This document shows, one piece after another, positions 21,901 through 28,361 of a stretch of 28,361 nt of DNA. Position 1 is the first letter of the stretch. Every line of letters begins with the position of its first letter. Where the stretch lies: assembly GCA_964406375.1 (NCBI GenBank), contig CAYORM010000037.1, forward strand, positions 1 to 28,361, written 5' to 3'. The translations under genes and the position numbers were made by a program. The notes beneath the pieces were generated by a model. The model was not told where the DNA came from. It searched no databases and saw only the letters and a list, made by a program, of their open reading frames with translations. The DNA comes from CAYORM01 sp964406375 (GTDB lineage Bacteria > Pseudomonadota > Alphaproteobacteria > DSM-16000 > Inquilinaceae).

Positions 21901-23651
21901 ATGACGAGGGTGCCGGCCCCTTCCTTGTCGAACTTGCCGTGCTGGGATTCCCAATTGTTCCCGGTGCTGGTGATGGTGCCCGAGAAGGCGGAGGTCACGC
22001 CGGCGCCAATCGTGGTCTTGAGCCGGTTGGCGCCGAGGTTGATAGTGCCCTCACCGGAGAGAACACCGATGTTGACGGTGGAATCCGCCGACGCCACGAG
22101 GCCGATGTCGAGGGTACCGTCCGCGTCGATGTCGACGTCGTTCGACTGGGTGAGGCCCAGGGCGTTGGTGAGCGCCAGCGTCCCGTCGAGGATCGATACC
22201 TCGCCGGTGAAGGTGTTGGCCGCCGCCAGCCTCAGCTGACCCGCGCCATCCTTGATCAGACCGCCAGAGCCATCGAGGACGCCGGACCACGTCACGACGA
22301 AGGTATCACCGACATCGAAGGTGGATTCCGTGCCCTCTTCGAGCGTGGCGTTGCTGGCAGAGTCGAAGGTCTGCCGTGCCTCGATCGTTCCGCCGCCGAG
22401 ATTGAGGGCGCCGGTGCCGGTGAACTGCGTGACACCGGCACCCGGCCCGATGATGAGGAGGGCGTCGTCCCGCAGGTTGTAGGTGCCGGTGCCTGCCCCG
22501 AACGCGATCGCGCCGCCCGACAGGGTCAATGTGCCACCGGTGTGATTGACCGTACCGGTCGACCCGCCCTCAACAGCGAGAGAGATGCCCTTCTCAAACT
22601 CCGCCGTGCCGCCGCTGAGATTGTAGATCCCGGTGCCGCCCTGCCCGAACAGGACGGTCTCGGTCACCTCCAACGAACCGCCGCTCTGGTTCAGGAAACC
22701 CGTTGCCTCGGCAACCACGCCGAACTTCGGCCTGCTGTCCATACCGCCGCCGGCCGTCGGATCGATGAGCAGCGTGCCCCCCTGGAGGTCATAGGTGCCG
22801 ACACCACCCGGCTTGAAACTGCCGAACTGGAACTCCTGACCGAAGAACGACACCGAGCCGCCGGTCTGCACGATCGACCCCGTGCCGCCCGTCGCAACCC
22901 CAACGGTGTTGTCCGCCGAGCCGACGTGGAGACGAGCGCCTTGCTTGAAAAAGACCTCTGCCGTGTCCTCGATGATCAGGGTGCCGGTCGTGCCTTCGAG
23001 GTCCCCGTACTGATTGTAGCCGATATAGATGTAGTGACCCTCGGACCGATTGGTCGACGAGTTCAGGGTACCGCCGGAGATCCGATAGGTGCCTGAGCCC
23101 TCATCGATACCGATCAGCGTCGTCGCCCCCAGCGTCACTGTCCCGCCCGACTGCTCGAACAGGCCTGTGCCACCGTCGCGGCCGATCGTCATATAGACGT
23201 AGCTGCCGGTCGTGGGGTCATCGAGATTGACCACCCCGCCCGTCATATCGACGGTACCGTCCCCTGTGCTATCGCCGATCCGGAACTGCAGCATGTTGGT
23301 TTCGGCATCGAAGACCACGGTGGTCCCTTCGCCGATCTCCAGAGTCGCGTCGTCACCGACCCTGATGTTGGTGAACGCGTTTCCGGCGTTGAAGGTGAGC
23401 CCCAGCGTGGTGGCATCCCCTGGCAACGACAGCGTCTCTCCCATGATCTCGATCAGCGTCGCCGTCACAGCGAGCGTGTGGTCGCCCGCCGCGGTAGCCT
23501 GCGGGATGGCGGCGTCGAACTCGCCCTGGTCGGAAGCGGTGAAATTGTCGGCTGTCGCCGAAAGGGAGAGCGCCGACAGCGCGACGGCGACAACAGAAAC
23601 CCCTGCAAGATAGCGGCTTGCCCGGATGCCGGCAGATAAACGGTGTGCCAT
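18939..23651 (-). CDS. Type Va autotransporter with repetitive beta-helix passenger
   Basis: A 1570-residue self-secreting surface protein. A Sec signal (1-34; cut likely after SATA) is followed by a passenger of short Gly/Thr/Asn-rich repeats of the forms GTYNLSGGTL and GTVNQTGGTL, about residues 90-800, consistent with a beta-helix. Three autotransporter-associated strand repeats are visible near 466-494 (NTFTGEVSILDGTL), 862-885 (NSYQGGTFIEAG) and 964-991 (STYTGGTFLDEGEL). The C-terminal beta-barrel runs from about 1310 (RVWARIGGAGYNGD) to the terminal Trp in GGLRVGW, as expected for BAM recognition. The passenger is acidic, and its only cysteines are Cys665 and Cys670. An aggaaggg site precedes ATG 23651. 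The ligand or role is unknown; adhesion is a family-level guess. Confidence 0.93.
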   Translation of the reverse strand: MAHRLSAGIRASRYLAGVSVVAVALSALSLSATADNFTASDQGEFDAAIPQATAAGDHTLAVTATLIEIMGETLSLPGDATTLGLTFNAGNAFTNIRVGDDATLEIGEGTTVVFDAETNMLQFRIGDSTGDGTVDMTGGVVNLDDPTTGSYVYMTIGRDGGTGLFEQSGGTVTLGATTLIGIDEGSGTYRISGGTLNSSTNRSEGHYIYIGYNQYGDLEGTTGTLIIEDTAEVFFKQGARLHVGSADNTVGVATGGTGSIVQTGGSVSFFGQEFQFGSFKPGGVGTYDLQGGTLLIDPTAGGGMDSRPKFGVVAEATGFLNQSGGSLEVTETVLFGQGGTGIYNLSGGTAEFEKGISLAVEGGSTGTVNHTGGTLTLSGGAIAFGAGTGTYNLRDDALLIIGPGAGVTQFTGTGALNLGGGTIEARQTFDSASNATLEEGTESTFDVGDTFVVTWSGVLDGSGGLIKDGAGQLRLAAANTFTGEVSILDGTLALTNALGLTQSNDVDIDADGTLDIGLVASADSTVNIGVLSGEGTINLGANRLKTTIGAGVTSAFSGTITSTGNNWESQHGKFDKEGAGTLVIDGLTMTGGEFHVRGGTIALTGENDENTSIDYLTIGDGDGNNGAMTISGGNLTIGASFAIGHWHGDGTVTQTGGTVTVQANCQIEHCAALLIGNQGGDGVYTISGGELRLVGGAHSIGRNDSQSGGEGTLNISGDALVVLGPNDDADFGSNGYLVIGDRNAGASDPDANGTINQTGGTLRIANASTLYLGGYGNGVYNLDGGVLEIGGTSLKGPYADGTYKFNLGGGTIRVLGEDNGGGDDLVTDVAAELQDGTVSTIDTNGLNATWNGVLSGAGGLRKIGDGILTLGSGENSYQGGTFIEAGIFRAGTPGAFVTNTAYTVNGGTLDVGSNGGLTVSALNGDPGGIIDLGSDDDESAADLTVDGGGVFGGSIVGDGSLNKMGEAVLVLNGASTYTGGTFLDEGELRVGDDDALGTGDLEMSKGTTLSFNAADLVIANVIWFNNDGDVDVTFDTRGFDATLTGGFRIPDDGGATSFTKDGLGTLLLSSDPAGSELLYTVDEATVAAGTLLLDEAIVLGLGEEGDGTLWVLPGATFGGDGILDGHLVNRGIISPGQSPGVLDIMGNYVGGDDVGGDVGTGNFEVDLTAAAPVAGVDYDQLRITGSTSGETVIYLFQPNSGGAPTTPAGGPGALGAIGEIDLIQIGGDNNATFTLGNRVIQGGREVVLEIRSEDNPDESFFEGVDAITVVGLTTGDIAAEVYGYAAATTAARQAGLALLGNYVERRGLDSLAGEARAQRVWARIGGAGYNGDDAGLSQDLWFGQAGIDVVATADGFRAGVMAAYGRSDGDVDTASGSTDLSGDVGMIGVYGNWTDGTTYAEAVLQYAFGDWRMRPDGLGRSSFETDGIGVSVEAGAVLAVSEGLTMIPWAQIAYQSIDFGSVDDAAGLDPDFQDTDSLILRGGVRAVALLDGARLHGGIALAAETMGESGVEVQGLHLDSEASQSWAELSAGADLPLGDGVSLFAQIGYDVGLDGDLSVLRGHGGLRVGW

Positions 23652-23942
23652 ATCCCTTCCTCGGAAATGGAGCCCTGCGGGGCGCGATCATGAGCGAAGA
23701 TTAACGTGACTTCTCGCTCTGGCCATCCCCTGGACGCAGGGTCTCGCGCAGTTTCAGGCACTTTCATCACAACCGTTGCAGGTTAGCCACAGACATCCAC
23801 GAAAAATCGGTTCGACAATGCGGTTGTCGGAGACGCCGCCGGTATCCGCCCGCGGCTGTGACGCCGGTCACTGAGCGGCCGGCGGGGCGGGCGTAGAGCA
23901 TGGGTCACCGGCAGCGCCCGGACCAACGCTCAGGAGGTCGAC
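23652..23942. promoter_or_regulatory. Divergent control region of the autotransporter and the proline-rich lipoprotein
   Basis: This 291-base gene-free region separates two divergent start codons, so both promoters should be here. It is less GC-rich than its surroundings around 23760-23825. I could not assign -35/-10 pairs on either strand with confidence. The plus-strand end carries the AGGAGG ribosome site of the lipoprotein (23932-23937). Confidence 0.45.
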
Positions 23943-24281
23943 ATGACCATCGCCAAGACCCTCATCGCCGCGCTGGCGACCGCCACCCTCGTCACCGCCT
24001 GCGTTTCGCACGGGCCGGGCGTCCAGGTGCCGGGGCCGACCCCCGTGCCGATCCCGGGCCCGTCGCCGGTACCGATGCCGAGCCCGCCGGTGAGCGAGCT
24101 GCCGGGGCCGGTCGTGCAGCAGCCGGTGCCCCAGCCCATCCCGCAGCCCATCCCCGGCCCGCTGGCGGAGCCGATCCCCCGGCCGACCCCGAACCCGCCC
24201 CCGGTCCTCGTCTCGCCCGGTCTGACGGCGACGCTTCCACTCGGCGTCGGCGGCGGGATCGGGGTCGGCATCGGCCTCTGA
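23943..24281 (+). CDS. Small proline-rich lipoprotein, unknown family
   Basis: A 112-residue protein that I do not recognise. The signal MTIAKTLIAALATATLVTAC ends in a lipobox with Cys20. From residue 30 to 48 every second residue is proline (ten in strict alternation), and 27 of the 61 residues from 30 to 90 are proline, so the middle should be a stiff polyproline II rod. It ends in a Gly/Val/Ile tail (GVGGGIGVGIGL, 101-112). A perfect AGGAGG lies five bases before the ATG, which together with the signal makes it a convincing gene despite the low complexity. It is divergent from the autotransporter and has its own terminator. A periplasm-spanning spacer is the structural guess. Confidence 0.75.
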   Translation: MTIAKTLIAALATATLVTACVSHGPGVQVPGPTPVPIPGPSPVPMPSPPVSELPGPVVQQPVPQPIPQPIPGPLAEPIPRPTPNPPPVLVSPGLTATLPLGVGGGIGVGIGL

Positions 24282-24340
24282 GACGGGCACGCCGCCCCCT
24301 CCCTTGCCCTCCTTCCGTCACCACGACATCACCCTCCTTC

Positions 24341-24367
24341 GGGCCGCCCTCGGGGCGGCCCGGCTTT
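24341..24367 (+). terminator. Rho-independent terminator of the proline-rich lipoprotein gene
   Basis: A nine-base perfect stem, GGGCCGCCC (24341-24349) with GGGCGGCCC (24353-24361), closes the triloop TCG and is followed on the plus strand by GGCTTTCT. It is 60 bases after the lipoprotein stop and about 100 bases before the hydantoinase start, so it probably separates the two units. Confidence 0.65.
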
Positions 24368-24466
24368 CTGACCGGATGGTCAGGACCCGCCTTGCGGCGG
24401 TTCGGGCAAGGCCGCACTATGCCGTGACGGATCGCGACAGCGGCAGGCCGGAAGGGAGGAGAACAC

Positions 24467-25930
24467 ATGTCGATCGCCATCAAGGGCGGCACCGTCGTCA
24501 ACGCCGACCGCTCGCAGAAGGCGGACGTGATCATCGAAGGCGGGCACATCCGGGCCGTCGGGCCCGATCTCGATCCGCCGACGGGCGCCCGGATCATCGA
24601 CGCCTCCGGCGCCTTCGTCATTCCCGGCGGCATCGACCCGCACACCCATATGCAGATGCCCTTCATGGGCGCGGTCGCCTGCGACGATTTCTACAGCGGC
24701 ACCGCGGCGGCGCTCGCCGGCGGCACCACCATGATCATCGATTTCTGCCTGCCGGGGCCGGGGCAGAGCCTGATCGAGGCCTGGCGCCAGTGGAACGAGT
24801 GGGGCCAGAAGGCGTGTTCGGACTGGTCGCTGCATGTCGCGATCACCTGGTGGTCGGATCAGGTGGCCGCCGAGATGGGGACGCTGGTCGCCGAGCACGG
24901 CGTCAACAGCTTCAAGCACTTCATGGCGTACAAGAACGCCCTGATGATCGATGACGACCAGCTGATGCACAGCTTCACCCGGTGCCGGGAGCTGGGCGCG
25001 CTGCCGATGGTGCATGCCGAGAATGGCGACATCGTCTGGCTGCTGCAGAAATCGCTGCTCGAGGCCGGGATCACCGGGCCCGAGGGCCACGCCCTGTCGC
25101 GGCCACCCGAGGTCGAGGGCGAGGCCACGCACCGGGCGATCACCATCGCCCAGACCGTCGGGGTGCCGCTCTACGTCGTCCATACCTCCTGCCGCGACAG
25201 CCATGAGGCGATCGCCCGGGCACGCGCCAATGGCCAGCGGGTCTATGGCGAGCCGCTGATCCAGCATCTCGTCCTCGATGACACGGTGTATCGCAACACC
25301 GATTGGGACTATGCGGCGGCCCGGGTGATGAGCCCGCCCTTCCGCTCGAAGGATCACCAGAAATCCTTGTGGGACGGGCTGGCCGCCGGCAGCCTGCAGG
25401 TGGTGGCGACCGATCACTGCACCTTCCGGCTCGACCAGAAGCGGATGGGGATCGACGATTTCACCCGTATCCCGAACGGCACCGGCGGGGTCGAGGACCG
25501 GATGGCGGTGCTGTGGACGCATGGCGTCAACACCGGCCGGTTGACGCCGAACGAGTTCGTCGCCGCCACCTCGGCCAATGCCGCGAAGATCTTCAACGTC
25601 TATCCGCGCAAGGGGTCGATTTCGCCCGGCGCCGATGCCGATCTCGTGGTCTGGGATCCGGCGGCGAGCCGGACGATCCGTGCCGCCGACCAGCATTCCG
25701 CCCTCGACGTCAACGTCTTCGAGGGGATGGAGGTACGCGGCCTGCCGGCGATCACCATCAGCCGCGGCCATGTCGTCTGGGAGGACCGCGAGCTCAAGGT
25801 GCAGCGCGGCGAAGGGCGCTATGTCGACCGCCCGACGAGCTCGGCCGTCTTCGAGGCGGTACGGCTGCGCAATGAGGCGCGGCGTCCGAGCGCGGTCCGG
25901 CGCGAGCCGTCCCGCGTCGTCACGCCGTAA
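24467..25930 (+). CDS. hydA: Dihydropyrimidinase/hydantoinase-type cyclic amidohydrolase
   Basis: A 487-residue amidohydrolase that opens dihydrouracil-, dihydrothymine- or hydantoin-type rings. The binuclear metal site is complete: His59 and His61 in DPHTHMQMP, the carbamylated Lys150 in NSFKHFMAYK, His183 in VHAENGD, His239 in VVHTSC and Asp316 in ATDHCTF. NGTGGVEDRM is the substrate-loop block typical of dihydropyrimidinases. The length is normal. A gggaggag site lies about seven bases before the ATG. It stands alone: no beta-ureidopropionase, dihydropyrimidine dehydrogenase or uptake gene is next to it, so the true ring substrate is open. It converges on the DUF192 gene with a 17-base gap. 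Confidence 0.93.
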   Translation: MSIAIKGGTVVNADRSQKADVIIEGGHIRAVGPDLDPPTGARIIDASGAFVIPGGIDPHTHMQMPFMGAVACDDFYSGTAAALAGGTTMIIDFCLPGPGQSLIEAWRQWNEWGQKACSDWSLHVAITWWSDQVAAEMGTLVAEHGVNSFKHFMAYKNALMIDDDQLMHSFTRCRELGALPMVHAENGDIVWLLQKSLLEAGITGPEGHALSRPPEVEGEATHRAITIAQTVGVPLYVVHTSCRDSHEAIARARANGQRVYGEPLIQHLVLDDTVYRNTDWDYAAARVMSPPFRSKDHQKSLWDGLAAGSLQVVATDHCTFRLDQKRMGIDDFTRIPNGTGGVEDRMAVLWTHGVNTGRLTPNEFVAATSANAAKIFNVYPRKGSISPGADADLVVWDPAASRTIRAADQHSALDVNVFEGMEVRGLPAITISRGHVVWEDRELKVQRGEGRYVDRPTSSAVFEAVRLRNEARRPSAVRREPSRVVTP

Positions 25931-25947
25931 AGCCCCTCACCCACCCG

Positions 25948-26481
25948 TCACCCGCCGATGCGCGGGTGGATGACCCGGTCGCCCGGGCGGATGCCGAGGA
26001 AGCGGGTGATCCCGCCATTGAGCTCGAGCACCGCCTGGGCCGGCCCTTCCGAGCCCCAGGTCCGGAGACTGAGGGGCTCGGTCCGCTCGGCGATGTTGAT
26101 GATCCGCCCGTCGGCATCGATGAAGATCATGTCGAGCGGGATCAGCGTGTTCGCCATCCAGAAGCCGCGTGGCTGGGCCGTGGGATAGACGAACAGCATC
26201 CCGGCATCGGCCGGCATCTCGCGGACGAACATCAACCCCCGCGAATGCTGTTCCGGCGTCTCGGCGACCTGAACAGTAAAGGTGAACTGCCGGCCCGTCT
26301 GCGTCTCGATGATCAGCGGCGAGGTCGACAGGGATTGCGGTGTCTGCGCCGGTGCCGCGGCCGGCCAGCCGATCAGGCAGACGAGCAGCAAGGCCAGCGA
26401 CAGAAGGATCGGCGCGATCGGGCGATGGGTCGGCACGTCTGTTTCCCCTTGGCGGAGACGGCAAGGCTGATGGCGGATCAT
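25948..26481 (-). CDS. Exported DUF192-family protein
   Basis: A 177-residue protein with the DUF192 core (about 55-175): HSRGLMFVREMPADAGMLFVYP, GFWMANTLIPLDMIFID and VLELNGGITRFLGIRPGD. The function of the family is not established. A hydrophobic segment (about 24-38) ending in APAQ looks like a signal peptide, so it should be periplasmic. Two starts compete. The ATG at 26481 overlaps the stop of the upstream deacetylase (ATGA) and gives a long N-region. The GTG at 26436 gives a more usual signal peptide and has an aagggg site eight bases before it. I list the longer form. It is the last gene of the secF-deacetylase run. Confidence 0.85.
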   Translation of the reverse strand: MIRHQPCRLRQGETDVPTHRPIAPILLSLALLLVCLIGWPAAAPAQTPQSLSTSPLIIETQTGRQFTFTVQVAETPEQHSRGLMFVREMPADAGMLFVYPTAQPRGFWMANTLIPLDMIFIDADGRIINIAERTEPLSLRTWGSEGPAQAVLELNGGITRFLGIRPGDRVIHPRIGG

Positions 26482-27656
26482 GGCGCCATGACGGCCGCGA
26501 CGAGGTCGCGCACCACATCACGGACCGGGCCCGGGCGCGGCGTGTCGTCGAGCCGCGCGAGATGCGCCGGATCGGGCGGACGGCCGCGGGCGCGGTGCCA
26601 GGTGAGCCCCTCCAGCACCGCCCGCGCCGCAGGATTGGTCGGCCCGCAGGGGTCGATGCCGTTGAGGACGGCCCAGATCCCGGCCCAGCAGCGGCCGACC
26701 GTCCATGGGTTGTAGCCGCCGCCGCCCAACACCAGGATGCGCGGCGCCGCCGGCAGGAGCGCCGCGACCGTTTCCCAGATCGCGCGGTTGCCGAGGGAGA
26801 GCCGGCTCAGCGGGTCCTCCGCCAGCGCGTCGGCGCCGCATTGCAGGACCAGCGCCGCGGGTGCCGTTCGTTCGGCGATCGGCAGCAGCGCGCGGTCGCG
26901 GATGAAGGCGAGCTCGCTGTCGTTGAAGCCGGCCGGCACCGGCAGGTTGCGCGCCTGGCCGCCCCCACGATCGCCGGCATGGCCGGAGAATGGCCAGCGC
27001 CGTGCCTCATGCACCGAGACCGTGACGACGCGCGGCTCCGCCGCGAAGGCGTCCTGCACGCCGTCGCCGTGATGGGCATCGAGATCGACATAGAGGATCG
27101 GCGCGATGCCGCGGTCGAGCAGCGCCAGGATCGCCAGCACCGCATCGTTGAGATAGCAGAAGCCCGAGGCCCGATCCGGCCGCCCGTGATGGGTGCCGCC
27201 TGCCGGATTGTGGACGATGCGCGCCCGGCCCTCGGCGAGCAGCCGCACCGCGAGCAGTGAGCCGCCGGCCGCCGTCGCCGGGCGGCGGAAGATCTCGGGG
27301 AAGATCGGATTGTCGAGCGTGCCGAGGGCATGGCGCCGCCGACGTTCGGCATCCAGATCCTGATCGCGCTCGGCATCCTGGAGCGCGCGGATATAGTCCG
27401 GCGTATGGAAGCGGGCGAGCGCCGCGGGCGTTGCCGTCGGGCTGTCGCGATACTGCGCCTCGTCCAGCCAGCCCATCGCGCGCACGAGGTCGAGCATCGT
27501 CGACACGCGCGGGATCGCAAGCGGATGGGTCGGACCGTAGCGCGAGCCGCGATAGATCTCGCTGCCGATCAGGACAGGCCGCATCCCCGCCGCCCCCGAA
27601 GCCGGGGCCGCACCGGCAGCCGGCGCGGCGTCAGGCGCCGGGCTGGGCGGCGGCAT
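26478..27656 (-). CDS. Histone deacetylase-superfamily amidohydrolase
   Basis: A zinc-dependent deacetylase of the HDAC/AcuC/acetylpolyamine amidohydrolase superfamily, 392 residues with the start used here. The active-site set is complete: tandem His156-His157 in AGGTHHG, zinc ligands Asp193 and His195 in DLDAHHGDG and Asp276 in CGADAL, and the catalytic Tyr in GGGGYN (about 315). In bacteria such proteins deacetylate acetyl-CoA synthetase, polyamines or unknown substrates; the target here is unknown. ATG 27656 has a gagggaggagg site and overlaps secF by 26 bases. ATG 27584 (MRPVLIGSEIYRG) is nearer the usual family start and would drop an Ala/Pro-rich leader. Its stop overlaps the DUF192 ATG by four bases, or three read on shared bases. 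Confidence 0.88.
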   Translation of the reverse strand: MPPPSPAPDAAPAAGAAPASGAAGMRPVLIGSEIYRGSRYGPTHPLAIPRVSTMLDLVRAMGWLDEAQYRDSPTATPAALARFHTPDYIRALQDAERDQDLDAERRRRHALGTLDNPIFPEIFRRPATAAGGSLLAVRLLAEGRARIVHNPAGGTHHGRPDRASGFCYLNDAVLAILALLDRGIAPILYVDLDAHHGDGVQDAFAAEPRVVTVSVHEARRWPFSGHAGDRGGGQARNLPVPAGFNDSELAFIRDRALLPIAERTAPAALVLQCGADALAEDPLSRLSLGNRAIWETVAALLPAAPRILVLGGGGYNPWTVGRCWAGIWAVLNGIDPCGPTNPAARAVLEGLTWHRARGRPPDPAHLARLDDTPRPGPVRDVVRDLVAAVMAP

Positions 27657-28361
27657 CCTCCTCCCTCGGCTTCTTGCCACCGCGGAACAGCCGGTCCTCA
27701 CCGAGGAACAGCAGGATCGGTGCGGCGATGAAGATCGAGGAGGTTGTCGCGATGACGATGCCGATCAGCAGCGCAATTGCGAACTGCTGCAGATTCTCGC
27801 CACTGAACAGCGCCAGCGGCAGACAGGCGAGGAAGGTGGAGAGCGAGGTGCCGACCGTGCGGTTCAGCGTCTGGTTGATCGACAGGTCGATCAGCTGACG
27901 CAGCGGCATCGTCTTGTACAGGCGCAGATTCTCGCGCACCCGGTCATAGACGACGACCTTGTCGTTGACCGAGAAGCCGAGCACCGTCAACAGCGCGGCG
28001 ATGCTGACCAGGTTGAACTGCATCCCCGTGACGACGTAGACGCCGATCAGCTTGGTGATGTCGAGCACCATGGTGAAGACCGCGCCGACCCCGAACTGCC
28101 ACTCGAAGCGGAACCAGATGTAGAGCAGCATCGCGAGCAGCGAGAGGCCGAGCGCGATCATGCCGTTCTCGAACAGCTCGCCGCTGACCGTGGCGCCCAC
28201 CGAATCCACCGCGCGGATCGATGTGCCCGGCGCAGCCTCTACCAGCGTCCGCTGGATCGTCTGGACGGCCGCCTGCTGCTCCACCTCGGTCGGCTGCGCC
28301 TCCATGCGGATCAGCACGTCGCGCGGCGAGCCGAATTCCTGGAGCTGCACCTGGCCAAGAC
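27631..28361 (-). CDS. secF: Protein translocase subunit SecF, C-terminal part (gene enters from outside)
   Basis: SecF works with SecD in the inner membrane to drive late steps of Sec export using the proton gradient. The frame is open to the window edge (reading LGQMQLQEFGSPRDV at the edge), so the first membrane helix and part of the periplasmic domain are missing. Visible are the end of the periplasmic P4-type domain, then five membrane helices, with LIGVYVVTGMQFNLVSIAALLTV, the family block GFSVNDKVVVYDRVREN, and SINQTLNRTVGTS. The C-terminal tail after the last helix is short and charged (FRGGKKPREED). secD should lie beyond the right edge. The deacetylase gene starts within its last codons. 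Confidence 0.95.
   Translation of the reverse strand, partial: LGQVQLQEFGSPRDVLIRMEAQPTEVEQQAAVQTIQRTLVEAAPGTSIRAVDSVGATVSGELFENGMIALGLSLLAMLLYIWFRFEWQFGVGAVFTMVLDITKLIGVYVVTGMQFNLVSIAALLTVLGFSVNDKVVVYDRVRENLRLYKTMPLRQLIDLSINQTLNRTVGTSLSTFLACLPLALFSGENLQQFAIALLIGIVIATTSSIFIAAPILLFLGEDRLFRGGKKPREEDAAAQPGA

Noticed and set aside
25949..25968. A CACCCGC/GCGGGTG hairpin at the end of the DUF192 gene as a terminator
   Set aside because: Seven-base stem inside coding sequence without a T-run on either strand.
1..28361. CRISPR array, defence island or prophage
   Set aside because: No spaced short repeats of that kind and no cas, restriction, toxin, integrase or structural phage proteins in any frame I read.

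Overview
The window is about 28 kb of GC-rich DNA (roughly two thirds G+C by eye) from the chromosome of an alphaproteobacterium. The strongest taxonomic signals are a PopZ-type polar organiser next to valS, with a pcm-like methyltransferase just beyond it, and a secF neighbourhood that lacks the gammaproteobacterial gene order. The genus cannot be named from the sequence. No insertion sequence, integrase, phage gene, CRISPR array or plasmid function was found.

Layout. (1) 1-3120, minus strand: the N-terminal 464 codons of valS, then popZ and a pcm-like methyltransferase. The tolC gene that commonly sits between pcm and popZ in alphaproteobacteria is absent. (2) 3248-3540, plus strand: a promoter, tRNA-Cys(GCA) and tRNA-Asn(GTT), with hairpins in the spacers. 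(3) 3763-9778: a denD-like dehydrogenase (minus), divergent from a four-gene plus-strand operon of glutamine-synthetase-like ligase, aldehyde dehydrogenase, iron alcohol dehydrogenase and cyclase/kynurenine-formamidase-like hydrolase. (4) 9794-17664, minus strand: one probable seven-gene operon read as Tat-dependent solute-binding protein, two permeases, ATPase, then an acetoin-dehydrogenase-type E1 alpha, E1 beta and lipoyl-E2 (acoA, acoB, acoC). (5) 17887-18525: a glycine-zipper OmpA-type lipoprotein with a strong terminator. (6) 18939-23651: a 1570-residue autotransporter, divergent from a 112-residue proline-rod lipoprotein at 23943-24281. (7) 24467-28361: a dihydropyrimidinase-type amidohydrolase (plus), converging on a minus-strand run of secF (partial), HDAC-family deacetylase and DUF192 protein with overlapping ends.

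The most interesting part is 3763-17664, two convergent catabolic operons with no linked regulator. The plus operon has the enzyme set expected for handling an alkanolamine as its gamma-glutamyl amide: ligate to glutamate, oxidise the alcohol, oxidise the aldehyde, cleave the amide. This resembles the gamma-glutamylethanolamide route proposed in Streptomyces (GlnA4). The minus operon couples an ABC importer directly to a thiamine-diphosphate/lipoyl dehydrogenase without its own E3. The substrates are inferred, not shown. Its rho-independent terminator is embedded in the last codons of the convergent cyclase gene.

The second notable area is the surface-protein region: autotransporter, polyproline lipoprotein and OmpA-like lipoprotein. 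Functional calls rest on motifs read by eye. No database search was run.
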